Assembly (NCBI GenBank): GCA_029941275.1
Contig: JAPYQK010000002.1
Span: 1-32,260, forward strand
Direction: 5' to 3'
DNA: 32,260 nucleotides
Source: Longimicrobiales bacterium
GTDB taxonomy: Bacteria > Gemmatimonadota > Gemmatimonadetes > Longimicrobiales > Gaopeijiaceae
Shown here piece after piece: positions 1-9,885 of this stretch; within the stretch, counting starts at the first letter, position 1, and each line of letters starts with the position of its first letter. Both the position numbers and the translations under genes were made by a program. The notes beneath the pieces were generated by a model. That model had not been told where the DNA came from. It ran no database searches and worked only from the letters and a program-made list of their open reading frames with translations.

Positions 1-2
1 CC

Positions 3-527
3 TACATCTCGAGTTTGGTGGACGCGATGTACGGCGCCATCCGGGCGGTCGATGAGCTAGGGTTCGTCGACATCGATCGGATCGGCCATGGCGGCCACAG
101 CTATGGGGCGTTCGCCACGGCCAACGTCCTGGCGAACAGCCCCTACTTCAAGGCCGGAATCGCCGGCGACGGAGCGTACAATCGATCGTTGACGCCGGCA
201 GGTTTTCAGGCCGAGAGACGAAATATTTGGGAAGCTCCTCAAACGTACATCGAGATGTCGCCCTTCTTCAGCGCGGATCAGATCAACGCGCCCCTGCTCA
301 TGTACCACGGAGGGGACGACAACAATACCGGAACGTTCCCCATCCAGTCCGAGCGGATGATCCAAGCGCTCACGACTCTCGGGAAGGAGGCCGTTCTCTA
401 TGTCTACCCCTACGAGTCCCACACGCCGCGCGCCATGGAAAACAAACTCGACATGTGGGCCCGCTTCATCGACTGGTTCGATAAGTACGTGAAGAATCCG
501 GAGGATGGGGTGCCGATCCTGCAGTAA
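3..527 (+). CDS. Prolyl oligopeptidase family (S9) serine peptidase, C-terminal part; 5' end lies outside the window
   Basis: Frame open to the window edge; GGHSYGAFATA nucleophile elbow (GxSxG), later D (GGDDNN) and H (YESHTPR) of an alpha/beta-hydrolase triad typical of S9 C-terminal domains. Confidence 0.88.
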   Translation, partial: YISSLVDAMYGAIRAVDELGFVDIDRIGHGGHSYGAFATANVLANSPYFKAGIAGDGAYNRSLTPAGFQAERRNIWEAPQTYIEMSPFFSADQINAPLLMYHGGDDNNTGTFPIQSERMIQALTTLGKEAVLYVYPYESHTPRAMENKLDMWARFIDWFDKYVKNPEDGVPILQ

Positions 528-621
528 GCGGTAAGCCTGAGGCGCTCCGAACAAGGGCCCGCGCGTGAGGGCCTAAGCCAACACCTAAGGCACCAGGCCA
601 TTTCCGTGTCGTGGTCCGCCC

Positions 622-1692
622 CTACGGATCCAGAATCAGCTTCTGCACCCGTGAGTTCGAAGTCTCGGCTGCAAAAAGCACGTCCTCCGAGGGGCAGGCC
701 AATCCGTGCACGCCGGAGAACTCACCGAGCATGCGTCCGGCGTTGCCGATGACCCCGAGCACTTCACCCTGTAGCGTCGCCTTGATGATCCGCCCGGGGA
801 ACGTGCTCTCGCCCACGAAAATGACGTCGCTCCCGGGCGGTATGCACATCGAGTTCGGCGCGCCGTTCCCGCCGATGTCTGTGAGGTCGGTCGGCGTCGT
901 ACCGTTTACGGCCGTCGATCCGGGCGCGATGGGCGTGGCTACGCTGAACATCCGCAGGAAGTTTCCTGATTTGTCGAACACCTGAATCCGAGCGTTCGAG
1001 CGGTCGCCGACGTAAACGTTGTCGTCCTTGTCGATCGCGATGCTGTGCGGGGTGCGGAGCTGACCGGGGCCCGTACCGGGCTCACCCCATGACATCACCC
1101 AATCGCCGTTCGTGTCGTACTTGGCCACCCGTGAGTTTATGTATCCGTCGCTGACGTAGATGTTGCCCTGAGAATCGAACGCGACGTCCGTCGGCTCACG
1201 GAAACGTCCGTCCTGCGGGGCAGCCGGCGGATTTCGACGCTCGATGGGGCGCGCGCCCTCGGAGCTCGACTCCGCCTTACGGCCGAATACCCAGACCACC
1301 CGGCCCTCCGGGTTCATCCGGATCACCATGTTCGAGCCCTTGTCCACGGTCCAGATGTCGTCTTTCGCGTCGATCCTGAGGCCGTGCGCAAACGCCCAAG
1401 CGTAAAGCCCCCTGCCGTGTTCACGAATGAAATCGCCCGAAGGGCTGAACTCGAAGAGCTGCGCAGCGTGAATGCCATACGCCGGGCCGCCACCGGTTGG
1501 ATTCGAACGGCTGAAAACGAAGACATGACCCTGAGAATTTACGGCCACGGCGGGCACTTCACCGAAGTTCACTCCGGCGGGCAAGCGGAAGAAGTCCGGC
1601 ACCGACTCCACAGGAATCTGGGGGGCGTACTGCGCGCCCGCAGACGATACAGTCGCAATCAGGGCGACCAGCACGGTAATGAGTTGCTTCAT
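622..1692 (-). CDS. Secreted NHL-repeat (six-bladed beta-propeller) protein
   Basis: Start at internal ATG (MKQLITVLVALIATVSSAGAQ signal peptide); repeated blades such as REPTDVAFDSQGNIYVSDGYINSRVAKYDTNGDWV and LRTPHSIAIDKDDNVYVGDRSNARIQVFDKSG. Confidence 0.88.
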   Translation of the reverse strand: MKQLITVLVALIATVSSAGAQYAPQIPVESVPDFFRLPAGVNFGEVPAVAVNSQGHVFVFSRSNPTGGGPAYGIHAAQLFEFSPSGDFIREHGRGLYAWAFAHGLRIDAKDDIWTVDKGSNMVIRMNPEGRVVWVFGRKAESSSEGARPIERRNPPAAPQDGRFREPTDVAFDSQGNIYVSDGYINSRVAKYDTNGDWVMSWGEPGTGPGQLRTPHSIAIDKDDNVYVGDRSNARIQVFDKSGNFLRMFSVATPIAPGSTAVNGTTPTDLTDIGGNGAPNSMCIPPGSDVIFVGESTFPGRIIKATLQGEVLGVIGNAGRMLGEFSGVHGLACPSEDVLFAAETSNSRVQKLILDP

Positions 1693-1718
1693 CTCTCTTC
1701 TCCCGGTGATGATTCCCG

Positions 1719-2012
1719 TTATTTCCGGCCGCGAATCCAGTGCGGTGATTCCGGCGTGGTTTCCAGGAATGATGCCTCTCCAGACTCTCGATCGACCGCC
1801 ACCAGCCAATATGGCGACGGGCGGTAGGGGAAGTCCGTCTTATCGTAGGTAACAGCGAAGACAAAGCGCTCAAGCTCCTTCGCGCGGAACAGCGTACCGT
1901 GTACCACGAAGTCCGGATACTGCGAACGAAGGAAACCCTCCACGACTCGTGCTGCTGATCTGGCCTCGCCGTCGAAGATGCGTCCGAGGATACCTCTGAG
2001 GAATGGGATCAT
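1719..2012 (-). CDS. Small hypothetical protein (97 aa)
   Basis: ORF with plausible coding composition directly upstream of the NHL gene on the same strand; no recognised family. Confidence 0.5.
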   Translation of the reverse strand: MIPFLRGILGRIFDGEARSAARVVEGFLRSQYPDFVVHGTLFRAKELERFVFAVTYDKTDFPYRPSPYWLVAVDRESGEASFLETTPESPHWIRGRK

Positions 2013-2267
2013 TGGACTGCCTTCTCACCTGACGATAAGGGTCCGCCGGAGTACGACACGTCACCCCCTCATGATGGTTCCACGGAAGCTACGCTCCGCC
2101 GGACCCGTTGGTGAGGGCTGAGGATCCTCCCGGGCACTCCCCACAGCCGGTGTAGTAGTAGTCCTTACAGCCGTTGCCGCCCGGGTGAGCAACCTTTCTT
2201 TGGTCAGTGCGACGAGCGTCCAGAGTAAGGACGCTACCAGAGTAATGCGTGACACCAAGGAGGAGCC

Positions 2268-2936
2268 ATGAATGCGTTAGCGATTCCGGCCCAGACGCGG
2301 AATGATCGGTTCAAAGACTCCTTCGGATCGTGGCTGTGGGGCTCGATGATCGCAGCGACCGTTCTCCACTTCATGCTTTTTCAGTTCTGGCCGACTTTGA
2401 CGGCGAAAGACGTGTCGTTCACAGCGGAGGAGTTGGCCCTGGTCGAGCTACTTCCGGAAATCGAAATTCCGCCTCCGCCCCAAGCGATCGCCCGGCCTGC
2501 GACACCCGTGATGGCGACCACGGCGATCGACCAGGACATCACGATCGCGCTCACTACGTTTGTGGATAATCCGGTCCTCGACCTACCACCCCCGCCACCC
2601 TCCGAAGAAGTGGCGGATATATCTGCGACTCCGGTATTTACGCCGATGACCGTGAGGACCGAGATCACCAACATACCCGAGATCCAGCAGGCCTTGATGA
2701 GGCTGTTTCCAAGCTATCTTCGGAATTCCGGAATCGGCGGGACGGTCTCGGTCTGGTTCTTCATCTCGGACGCAGGCAGAGTCCTGGACAGCCGAGTCTA
2801 CGAAGGCTCCGGTTTTGCACAGCTGGACGACGCGGCACGGAAAGTGGCTGATGTGTTTCAGTTCACGCCCGGGCTGAACCGGGACAAGAGGGTCGCGGTA
2901 TGGATTCAGCTTCCGATCCGGTTCGAGGTTCAGTAG
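2268..2936 (+). CDS. TonB family protein (energy-transducer-like)
   Basis: AAGGAGGAG ribosome-binding site before ATG; single N-terminal TM segment, proline-rich spacer (PPPPQA..., LPPPPPSEE), C-terminal TonB-like domain (GGTVSVWFFISDAGRVLDSRVYEGSGFAQLDDAARKVADVFQFTPG). Confidence 0.85.
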   Translation: MNALAIPAQTRNDRFKDSFGSWLWGSMIAATVLHFMLFQFWPTLTAKDVSFTAEELALVELLPEIEIPPPPQAIARPATPVMATTAIDQDITIALTTFVDNPVLDLPPPPPSEEVADISATPVFTPMTVRTEITNIPEIQQALMRLFPSYLRNSGIGGTVSVWFFISDAGRVLDSRVYEGSGFAQLDDAARKVADVFQFTPGLNRDKRVAVWIQLPIRFEVQ

Positions 2937-2953
2937 CGCTGGGAGTTTGCGGC

Positions 2954-3763
2954 CTACCGGCGACTGCTCTCGCGGAGCGTCCGGATCTGCTGAACGGCCG
3001 CCTCGATCTGCATCTCCAGGATCTGCTCACCGTACGCAGCCGTCGAGCGAGCAGGGTTGCCGACCACACCGCTACCGTCGCCGCTCGTGTGGGGGCCGAG
3101 TTGATCGAACCGTAGCATGCTCGGATTGAGAAACATGAGGCTCGTAGTGTCGTGCATGCCGGCGTGTGAGCCGACGTCCTCCTCTGTTTCGCCCTGGGTG
3201 ACCAGCCAGGCGTCGCCGGGACCCGGATAGTAGTCCGTCAAGTGGTGCACCCGGATGGGGGTGGCCGCCCATTCCTGGTTGAGTCGCTCCGCCACGGCGG
3301 CCTGAGACGCCTGATTACCCCCACTGTCTCCAAGTAAAGCGATGTCGGTAAACCCATGCTGCGCCAGACTTCGGGCCGCATACTCGAGCACCTGCTCGAA
3401 CACCTCTGGCGGCGTCGTGATCGTGCCGGGAAAACGCATGTGGCCGCTCGGTGGATCGACGTTCCCCTCCGGTACATACGCCATGACCGGGGCGACCAGC
3501 GCGTTTCCCAGACGTAAGGCGACCTCTCCCGCTTTGTAGCGCACCAAGTAGTTGTGTTTGCCCAACACCATGTGGGGCCCGTTCTGTTCGGTCCCACCCG
3601 TGGGGACGATCACCGTGGTGGTGCCGGAGTCCAGAGCGTCGCGCACTTCGGTCCAGGTCAGGTCTTCGAGAAACACGCTGGGCGCCGTCTGTGCCAACGC
3701 AACGCCGGGCAGCCACCCCACAACGAGAGTTCCAAACGTGAGCATCACGGGTGCGAATCGCAT
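2954..3763 (-). CDS. Creatininase family protein, secreted
   Basis: Signal peptide (MRFAPVMLTFGTLVVGWLPGVALAQ) and creatininase motifs VIVPTGGTEQNGPHMVLGKHNYL, ALLGDSGGNQ. Confidence 0.88.
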   Translation of the reverse strand: MRFAPVMLTFGTLVVGWLPGVALAQTAPSVFLEDLTWTEVRDALDSGTTTVIVPTGGTEQNGPHMVLGKHNYLVRYKAGEVALRLGNALVAPVMAYVPEGNVDPPSGHMRFPGTITTPPEVFEQVLEYAARSLAQHGFTDIALLGDSGGNQASQAAVAERLNQEWAATPIRVHHLTDYYPGPGDAWLVTQGETEEDVGSHAGMHDTTSLMFLNPSMLRFDQLGPHTSGDGSGVVGNPARSTAAYGEQILEMQIEAAVQQIRTLRESSRR

Positions 3764-4011
3764 GGTCCTTCTCCGGTGGGGTCTTAGGGCCTCGCCTTCT
3801 CGCGCTCAGCGCGTTCAATCTCGGGAAAAGCCGAGGACAGTTGAGGCACTGATTCTGACATGACAGACAAAATGCCCCTGCGGCGTGCAGGGCAGCAAGG
3901 ATCCCAGAGTCAAGGTTCCGAACCGCGTACGCCCGCCCTAGGTGAGACAGCCCGCTGCCTGCCCCAAAAAAGACCAAGGCGAGCGGCCGGTCCGGTCCAA
4001 GAAAAACACCA

Positions 4012-4039
4012 GGGGGGAGAGGCCAAAGCCTCTCCCCCC
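4012..4039 (-). terminator. Rho-independent terminator-like hairpin (minus strand)
   Basis: Perfect 12-bp stem GGGGGGAGAGGC / GCCTCTCCCCCC with 4-nt loop; minus-strand transcript continues TGGTGTTTTTC (T-rich tail). Confidence 0.75.
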
Positions 4040-4101
4040 TTCGGAGGACCTCCCACCGTGTGGGCGCTGATCAATTGTATGACCACCGATCAATTCAACG
4101 A

Positions 4102-4737
4102 CTACCGAACCGTCACGGGGATGAACGCGTTGGACCAGCAGCACTGGTTGTCGAACTTGCTGTCCGGCGCTTGGAAGTTGTCGACCCGGAGTCGAATCAC
4201 GTATTCGCCCGGCTCCGAGAAGGTGGCCCGTGTAGTTGCCAAGCCCCAACCGTCACCACCGCCCTCGTCGCCGATGGGCTCGACCTGAGCCATCTTGGAT
4301 TCGAAGTGGACCACCGCCGGGCCCTGATGCAGGATCCACTCGGTGCCAACCGGGAACAGAAGGCTATCGACGTCGTAACCCAAGCGCTCGCCACGATCTT
4401 GCACCATGGCCGAAAACGTGACCGGTGACCCGACAGACGCTGTGACCCTGTCGGCCATGATGCCTTGCCGATCGATCGATTCGGGGCCATTCCGGGCGAA
4501 CCGAATGGCGGGTGACAACGAGCCGCGAGCTCTCATCATCCGGCTCATCTCGTAGGCCGTCGATGTGGCCCGGCCTGGGACGGAGTACTCGTATCCAGCG
4601 TACCTTAGGGTCCAAACGACCTCGGTGCCGGCTTGAGCAGCCGGACGCACCCGTGCGCGTCCGTCAGTCCGCCAGCGGCAGTGCGGCGGTCCATCACCCC
4701 CCATCGGGTGGGGGGGGAGTTGTGTTCCGTCAGTCAC
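4102..4737 (-). pseudogene. C-terminal portion of a conserved hypothetical protein; probably 5'-truncated
   Basis: C-terminal part reads as a compact domain (VVWTLRYAGYEYSVPGRATSTAYEMS ... ATTRATFSEPGEYVIRLRVDNFQAPDSKFDNQCCWSNAFIPVTV), but the N-terminus (MTDGTQLPPHPMGGDGPPHCRW) is low quality and only about 60 bp separates it from the tolC-like stop codon. Confidence 0.5.
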
Positions 4738-4795
4738 ACCCCGGGTGCGGCTGGGTCACGACATCGATCCGGACGGACTCTATCCCACTCAGGCC

Positions 4796-6367
4796 CTATC
4801 CGCCCACGTACTGCACCAACTCGAAGTCAGCCACGGCGTTCACGTAGTCGATGATGGCCCGCAACTCGGATAGCCGGGCCGCGGTCAGGGCGTTCTGGGC
4901 CAGAGCCACCTCGTAGTTCGTGGAGGCGGCCACCCCGAACCTCGTCACTTCCACTTCTGCCGCACGTTCGGACACCTCGCGGCTCCGCTGCGCCGCTTGC
5001 AGCAAGAGGAAGCTGTCCCTCACCGCGAGGCCCGCTGCGGTCACCTGGGTGACGATGGACAACTCCTGATTCCTCAACGCCAGATCCGTCTGCTCCATTT
5101 GGAGTTCGGCTCTCGATCGGTTGGCTTTGGCAGCCTTGTTTCCGATGGGATAGGAGAAGTTGAGTGTGAGACTCCAGGTGGGGGTGTCTCTGCCCAGGAT
5201 GGTGTTGAGTCCATCTAGATAGCCGCCGTCGTCGATGAGCACCGCGTCGCCGCCCAAGCCGGTCCGCTGGAAGAGGTCTCCACCCGTTCCCTGGAGCGAA
5301 TAAGCCGCCGTCAAGTTCAAGTCCGGCCGAACGTTGTTTCTGGTTACCGCAATGTCGAGCTCCGAAATCTGCCGCTGCTGCCGCGTTTGCCGGAGGTCGG
5401 CCCGTTGATCCAGTGCCGTCGCGATAGCGTCGTCGAGATCGACGACCGGCTCCTCGATGATCGGAAGGCCCGTGGGGTTCAGGGTCTGAGTCAGGAGGGG
5501 ATCGTCCGCGCCACTCATCAGCAGCCGCTTAAGGACGAGCTCCTGGTTTCGCCACTGAATCTCGGCGCTGAGGCGCGACTGTTCAGCGCCAGCCACCTGG
5601 GCCTCCGCCTGGATGACCTGGAGATCGGACAACGAGCCGAGCTGGACCCGGATCAGGTTCTGGTCGAGCAACTCCTGGGCCTGGGCCAAGTCGCGGCTCC
5701 GAATCTCGATCTGCTCAATGGCCGATCTCAAAGCCCAGTAGGCGACGCGGACCCGATTGGTGATGATCGCGATCTGGCTGGTCAACTGAATCTCGGAGAT
5801 TTGCCCTTGGATAGCCTGGGTCTCGAGCGCCGTGCGCTGGTTATCGGTCGCCAACCCGGCCAGAAGAGGTTGGACGTAGTTGAAGCTGACGGTGGAACGG
5901 AAACTCGGATTGAGGGTCGAGAACGCGTTGTTGGTCTCAGTGCGATTGTTGTTGAAGTTCGCGCTCAGGCGGCCTCCGTACCAAGGCATGGCCTTCGCAA
6001 TGGAGGCATTGTAGGTCTGACGCTCAGTCTCGGTCCGTGCGCCACCGTCGAGCTGGCTCGTGGATTGATTGGTGCTGTTGTTGAACCCGTAGGTGCTGCT
6101 CAGCGTTGTGCTGAAAGCGGCCTCGGCCGCCTGAAGGGAATACCTCTGGATCTGCGGGTCGAGCCTGGCAGTCTGTAGGTCGAGATTACTCTCGATGGCG
6201 CGAGCGACCGCTTCATCGACCGTGAGATTGAGCAGCGTTCTGCCGGGATCGACAGGCGGTAGGGCAGTGCCGACCTCGTAGTCCCCTTCCTGACCGTATA
6301 CACCCGCAGGAACGACGAGCGCCAAAGCCAACAGCCACACGGCGCAATGTTTGCTCTTCCCAGTCAT
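4796..6367 (-). CDS. TolC family outer membrane efflux protein
   Basis: 523 aa, signal peptide, two tandem OEP-type coiled-coil halves (LTVDEAVARAIESNLDLQTARLDPQIQRYSLQAAEAAF; DDAIATALDQRADLRQTRQQRQISELDIAVTRNNVRPDLNLTAAYSLQG). Confidence 0.93.
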   Translation of the reverse strand: MTGKSKHCAVWLLALALVVPAGVYGQEGDYEVGTALPPVDPGRTLLNLTVDEAVARAIESNLDLQTARLDPQIQRYSLQAAEAAFSTTLSSTYGFNNSTNQSTSQLDGGARTETERQTYNASIAKAMPWYGGRLSANFNNNRTETNNAFSTLNPSFRSTVSFNYVQPLLAGLATDNQRTALETQAIQGQISEIQLTSQIAIITNRVRVAYWALRSAIEQIEIRSRDLAQAQELLDQNLIRVQLGSLSDLQVIQAEAQVAGAEQSRLSAEIQWRNQELVLKRLLMSGADDPLLTQTLNPTGLPIIEEPVVDLDDAIATALDQRADLRQTRQQRQISELDIAVTRNNVRPDLNLTAAYSLQGTGGDLFQRTGLGGDAVLIDDGGYLDGLNTILGRDTPTWSLTLNFSYPIGNKAAKANRSRAELQMEQTDLALRNQELSIVTQVTAAGLAVRDSFLLLQAAQRSREVSERAAEVEVTRFGVAASTNYEVALAQNALTAARLSELRAIIDYVNAVADFELVQYVGG

Positions 6368-6534
6368 GATGTTTCCCCTTCTATGTGCGTAACGATGAAT
6401 CTGATGTTCGTGTCGATGGGTCCGGTTTCACGTATCCGTGAGTCGGGGAGCCGCAACATATGGACACCTGAGGGCCCTGGAATGCTAAAAGGTGGAGGGC
6501 CGCCTGGGTTCCACCGTAGCCGGGCGGCAGCTCC

Positions 6535-7144
6535 TCAGTTCGGCACCCACTCCCGTAGCTCCTCGAACCAGTTGAGCACGACGTTGATGTGCGGCGCCTC
6601 GCCCCCGTCCACCGTGCTCTGGCCCACCAGCCTCTGCATCAAGAACCGACCGTCCGGGGCCACGTGGTACTGGCGGAACCCGGTACCCAATCGATACAGC
6701 GCCGCGGGAAAGAGCGGTGTCCGGTCGCCGACTGGTCGGGCCGCGTCGTCAAAAATGGTCGCGGCAACCATCATGCCGTCGTTGTCACGATAGAACAGCT
6801 CGCTGCTGTCGTGCGACCAGGCCGGCTGGGTACCCCCGCCGATCGACACCGGAATCTTGCCCCCGGGCCCCGGGAAGGGTTCGATGTAGATCTCGAACTG
6901 GCCGGTTTCGTCCGATTTATACGCCAACCATCGGCCGTCGGGAGAGATGGTCCCGCCACCTTGCCGGAACGGTCCCGTAACCAACGGCGTCACGCCGGGG
7001 CTTCAGGACCTTGAGGGCGACCCTACGTTGGTGCTTGATGTCCTCGGCCAGGTACACCGTGGCCATACCGCCTTCGCCGAGCTTGCTCTCGATGGCGTAG
7101 CAGCCCGCAAGGGCTGCGTTCAAACGGGTGACGGGATCAGTCAT
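6535..7144 (-). pseudogene. Remnant of a Ser/Thr protein kinase with C-terminal PD40/TolB-like propeller; central part missing
   Basis: 5' end encodes MTDPVTRLNAALAGCYAIESKLGEGGMATVYLAEDIKHQRRVALKVLKP (kinase glycine loop and VALK lysine); after about 50 codons the frame changes to TPLVTGPFRQGGGTISPDGRWLAYKSDETGQFEIYIEPFPGPGGKIPVSIGGGTQPAWSHDSSELFYR (PD40 repeats); no catalytic loop or DFG. Confidence 0.87.
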
Positions 7145-7212
7145 GCGAGCAAGATGTGCCTAAGGCGCCAGAGCGGGCAAGCGGCTCGATTCAGAGCAAA
7201 GACAGCCGGCCC

Positions 7213-8655
7213 CTAGCGCACGACCTCCCGAACCACCCCATCCCACTTGTTCAACAGAAACACCCGTCCCCCCGGCCCCCGGCCAAAGTGCAAATCCGCA
7301 CGGAAGGTGGGCTGGCGTCCCTGCTCGGTGTTTTTCGCGCGGATCACCTCGAGGAACGTCATCCTGTCGCCGCCATCGCGGAACAGCACCCTCCGGATTG
7401 GGGCCTGTCCACCATCCTGCAGGCCGTCGGCGGGTACGTGGAAAACCTCTCCGCTTGGTAGATCACCCCAGAGCACTCGGTTCGTCAGCTGTGGGATCAA
7501 ACCGTCTCGGTAGGCGACCACACCCGTGGCCGCAGAGCCCGGCTGGAGCAGCGGATCCTGCTGGTCGAACTCGGCCACCGGGTAAGTGATCCACGGCTGT
7601 TGCCTCGGGTTCGAGAGTTCTACCCGGGTGTTGGTCACCACTCGGTAGCTGCCCTCCCAGGTGTTCCAGCCCAGGTCCGCGCCCGCCGGGACACGGCTGA
7701 GCTTCTCGACGACGCTTTGGCCGATGTCGGCGACCAGCAGATCCCCCGTCCCCGCATCCCAGTCGAAGCCCTGCGGGTTGCGCAATCCCGACGCGTAGAT
7801 CTCCCCAAGCGTGCGCTCTACGCCGTCGAGCGCGTAGGGGTTGTCCGCCGGAACGCCGTAGTGCCCGTTCCGGGCGTTGGAGCCCAGCGGGTTGATCCGT
7901 AGGATCTTGCCGAACACCGAGCCGAGGTTCTGTGCGATGTCCAGCTCGTCGCCTGCGGCGCCGCCGTCGGCGAGGCCGACGTACAACATCCCGAAGTCCG
8001 GATCGCCCGGTGAAGCGAGCGGGTTGAAGCCGATCCGGCCGCCGTTGTGATTATCGAAGGGCTGCTCCACCCGGAACAGCTCCCTGGGACGACCACCGTC
8101 GTACGTTGGAGAAGTCGGGTCGCGAGCCGTCCACTCGAGAAGGGAGATGTCGTGTGTGGCGTCCCCACCGCCTGGGACGAAGTCGGGATTCGCGGCCATC
8201 TCGTCGGTGTCGACCCAGGTGTAGAACCTCCCGTACCCCAGCGTGCCAGGCGTATTGAAGTGCGGATGGAACGCAAAGCTCTGCAGCCCGACCTCCATGA
8301 TCGATGCGGGCTCAGGCGGCGCCTCAATGGACACACCCCACCTCGGCTCACGCGCGTCGAGGTATCGCGTCACGCTTCCATCGTAGCCGATGGAATAGAG
8401 GAGGCCCCACATGTCGTTGACGAACAGGCGGCCAGAGCCCGGTTCGTCGATGAGGACCATCGGCCGCGCCGGCTGCCCGTCGATTTCAGGGAGAGCCGCG
8501 AACTCCACCAGTCCCACGACGATGGCGCCCTCGGATTCCGGAATTGGATCTGGAAACGGGTTGTTCGAGACCTGTGCGACCCCGGGAGCGGAGATCAACA
8601 AAAGAGCGGTAGCCGCGAGCAGCAAGGCTGCAGCAACAGGACGAATCAGGGACAC
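7213..8655 (-). CDS. PQQ-dependent sugar dehydrogenase (GSDH/sorbosone dehydrogenase-like), secreted
   Basis: Signal peptide; PMVLIDEPGSGRLFVNDMWGLLYSI, FHPHFNTPGTLGYGRFYTW, DNHNGGRIGFNPL, IYASGLRNPQGFDWDAGTGDLLVADIGQ, GADLGWNTWEGSYR motifs. Confidence 0.9.
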   Translation of the reverse strand: MSLIRPVAAALLLAATALLLISAPGVAQVSNNPFPDPIPESEGAIVVGLVEFAALPEIDGQPARPMVLIDEPGSGRLFVNDMWGLLYSIGYDGSVTRYLDAREPRWGVSIEAPPEPASIMEVGLQSFAFHPHFNTPGTLGYGRFYTWVDTDEMAANPDFVPGGGDATHDISLLEWTARDPTSPTYDGGRPRELFRVEQPFDNHNGGRIGFNPLASPGDPDFGMLYVGLADGGAAGDELDIAQNLGSVFGKILRINPLGSNARNGHYGVPADNPYALDGVERTLGEIYASGLRNPQGFDWDAGTGDLLVADIGQSVVEKLSRVPAGADLGWNTWEGSYRVVTNTRVELSNPRQQPWITYPVAEFDQQDPLLQPGSAATGVVAYRDGLIPQLTNRVLWGDLPSGEVFHVPADGLQDGGQAPIRRVLFRDGGDRMTFLEVIRAKNTEQGRQPTFRADLHFGRGPGGRVFLLNKWDGVVREVVR

Positions 8656-8659
8656 GCCG

Positions 8660-9691
8660 TCAGTTTCCCCCGGCCTGTGCTTCTTGGTAGCGCGCGCCGC
8701 TCAAGACATTCGACATCGAGTAGTTGCCCTCATGGCAAGCGTACTCGTAGATCTGCTGGTCGAACGTCTGCCAAGGAATCTGTCCGCCCCACACCTCCGT
8801 GTAGGTCCTAGGATCGTGAACCTCGAACTCGTAGAGGATGCCGTCCTCCGCGATCCGTGTGAAGCGCTCGATCACCATCAACTCGTCGGAGTGCGGGATC
8901 TTGTCGCTCGACTCATTGAAGCCCATGTCAGGGTGGATGTTGGTGGTCTCGACCACGAGTGTGTTGCCTTCCCAGCGGCCCCACGAGTCGCCGAACCAGG
9001 GCCTGACGTTGGCCGGCAGTCGATTCGGCTCGCCGAACCGGATGATCCGTGTGTCGTGGATCATCTCCCCGTGAATCACCACGTGGTCCGCCGTCTGAAT
9101 GACATGGATGTTTTGGTTGTATCCGCCGGAGGGTGTCATCGGGGGCCCGAGGGTGGCGGTGGGGCTCGAGGCGTAGTAAACGATGCAGCGATCCGCCAGC
9201 GGTCGAAGCTCCGGATGGTCGTATTCTCCGAACTGGTCCCGGAACCCGTGGTACTCGTCCTTACGCTCCTGGCCCTCTGCCGTGAGCGCGGGTATCCGGC
9301 CATTCGACGGATAGGTGATGAGTGAGGCCCGGTACTCGCCGTTGACCACGGCCACCCGCGCGCCTTGCTCGAACCAGACTTGGTTGTAGCTCCCGACCCC
9401 GCCTGTTACTTCCGGTGCAGGGCGGTCCGGGTCGCTGGGCCGGGAACCACGCTCGACACGGTCCACGAATCCTTGCTCCCGCCGCATAACCTCGTCGGGT
9501 GTGTAGACCGGGCCCTGGCCTCGCTGACGCTGGAACGGCGTCATGGTCGCGTTTCTCCACATTCCCTGAAGGTCCGGATGACCATCGGACGTCCGGGGCA
9601 CCACATACTGCTGAGCCGCAGTGGAGAGGGGCACGATCACCGCAATCGCCAGGCACAGCCCCAAAAATGAAGTCGAAAGTCGCTTGATCAT
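8660..9691 (-). CDS. Conserved secreted hypothetical protein
   Basis: Start at internal ATG (MIKRLSTSFLGLCLAIAVIVPLSTAAQQ signal peptide); contains RTSDGHPDLQGMWRNATMTPFQR typical of a family common in Acidobacteria/Gemmatimonadota. Confidence 0.8.
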   Translation of the reverse strand: MIKRLSTSFLGLCLAIAVIVPLSTAAQQYVVPRTSDGHPDLQGMWRNATMTPFQRQRGQGPVYTPDEVMRREQGFVDRVERGSRPSDPDRPAPEVTGGVGSYNQVWFEQGARVAVVNGEYRASLITYPSNGRIPALTAEGQERKDEYHGFRDQFGEYDHPELRPLADRCIVYYASSPTATLGPPMTPSGGYNQNIHVIQTADHVVIHGEMIHDTRIIRFGEPNRLPANVRPWFGDSWGRWEGNTLVVETTNIHPDMGFNESSDKIPHSDELMVIERFTRIAEDGILYEFEVHDPRTYTEVWGGQIPWQTFDQQIYEYACHEGNYSMSNVLSGARYQEAQAGGN

Positions 9692-9885
9692 CTCCCCGTC
9701 CTCCTGCCAGTGGGTCTCGTTCACAACTGTACGAGCGTCAGGTTCACACAATAGCTCTTGGGGTGGAATTTCGCTGCCTCTCTTCCGAATAGGGCGACAA
9801 TCGGCCCTGCCCATGGCAGGCGTGCGATATTGGGGGGTCACAACCGGGGGACGCGTGGGGAGTCCTCACCCCGATCAGCGATGAC

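Noticed and set aside
1495-1520. GGATTCGAAC tRNA T-loop-like string
   Set aside because: Lies within the NHL gene and no cloverleaf surrounds it
5387-6178. 263-aa plus-strand ORF antisense to the TolC-like gene
   Set aside because: Mirror ORF of a strongly supported gene in high-GC DNA; no recognisable motifs or ribosome-binding site
8411-9325. 304-aa plus-strand ORF over the GSDH/hypothetical gene pair
   Set aside because: Antisense to two supported genes with signal peptides; no family signature
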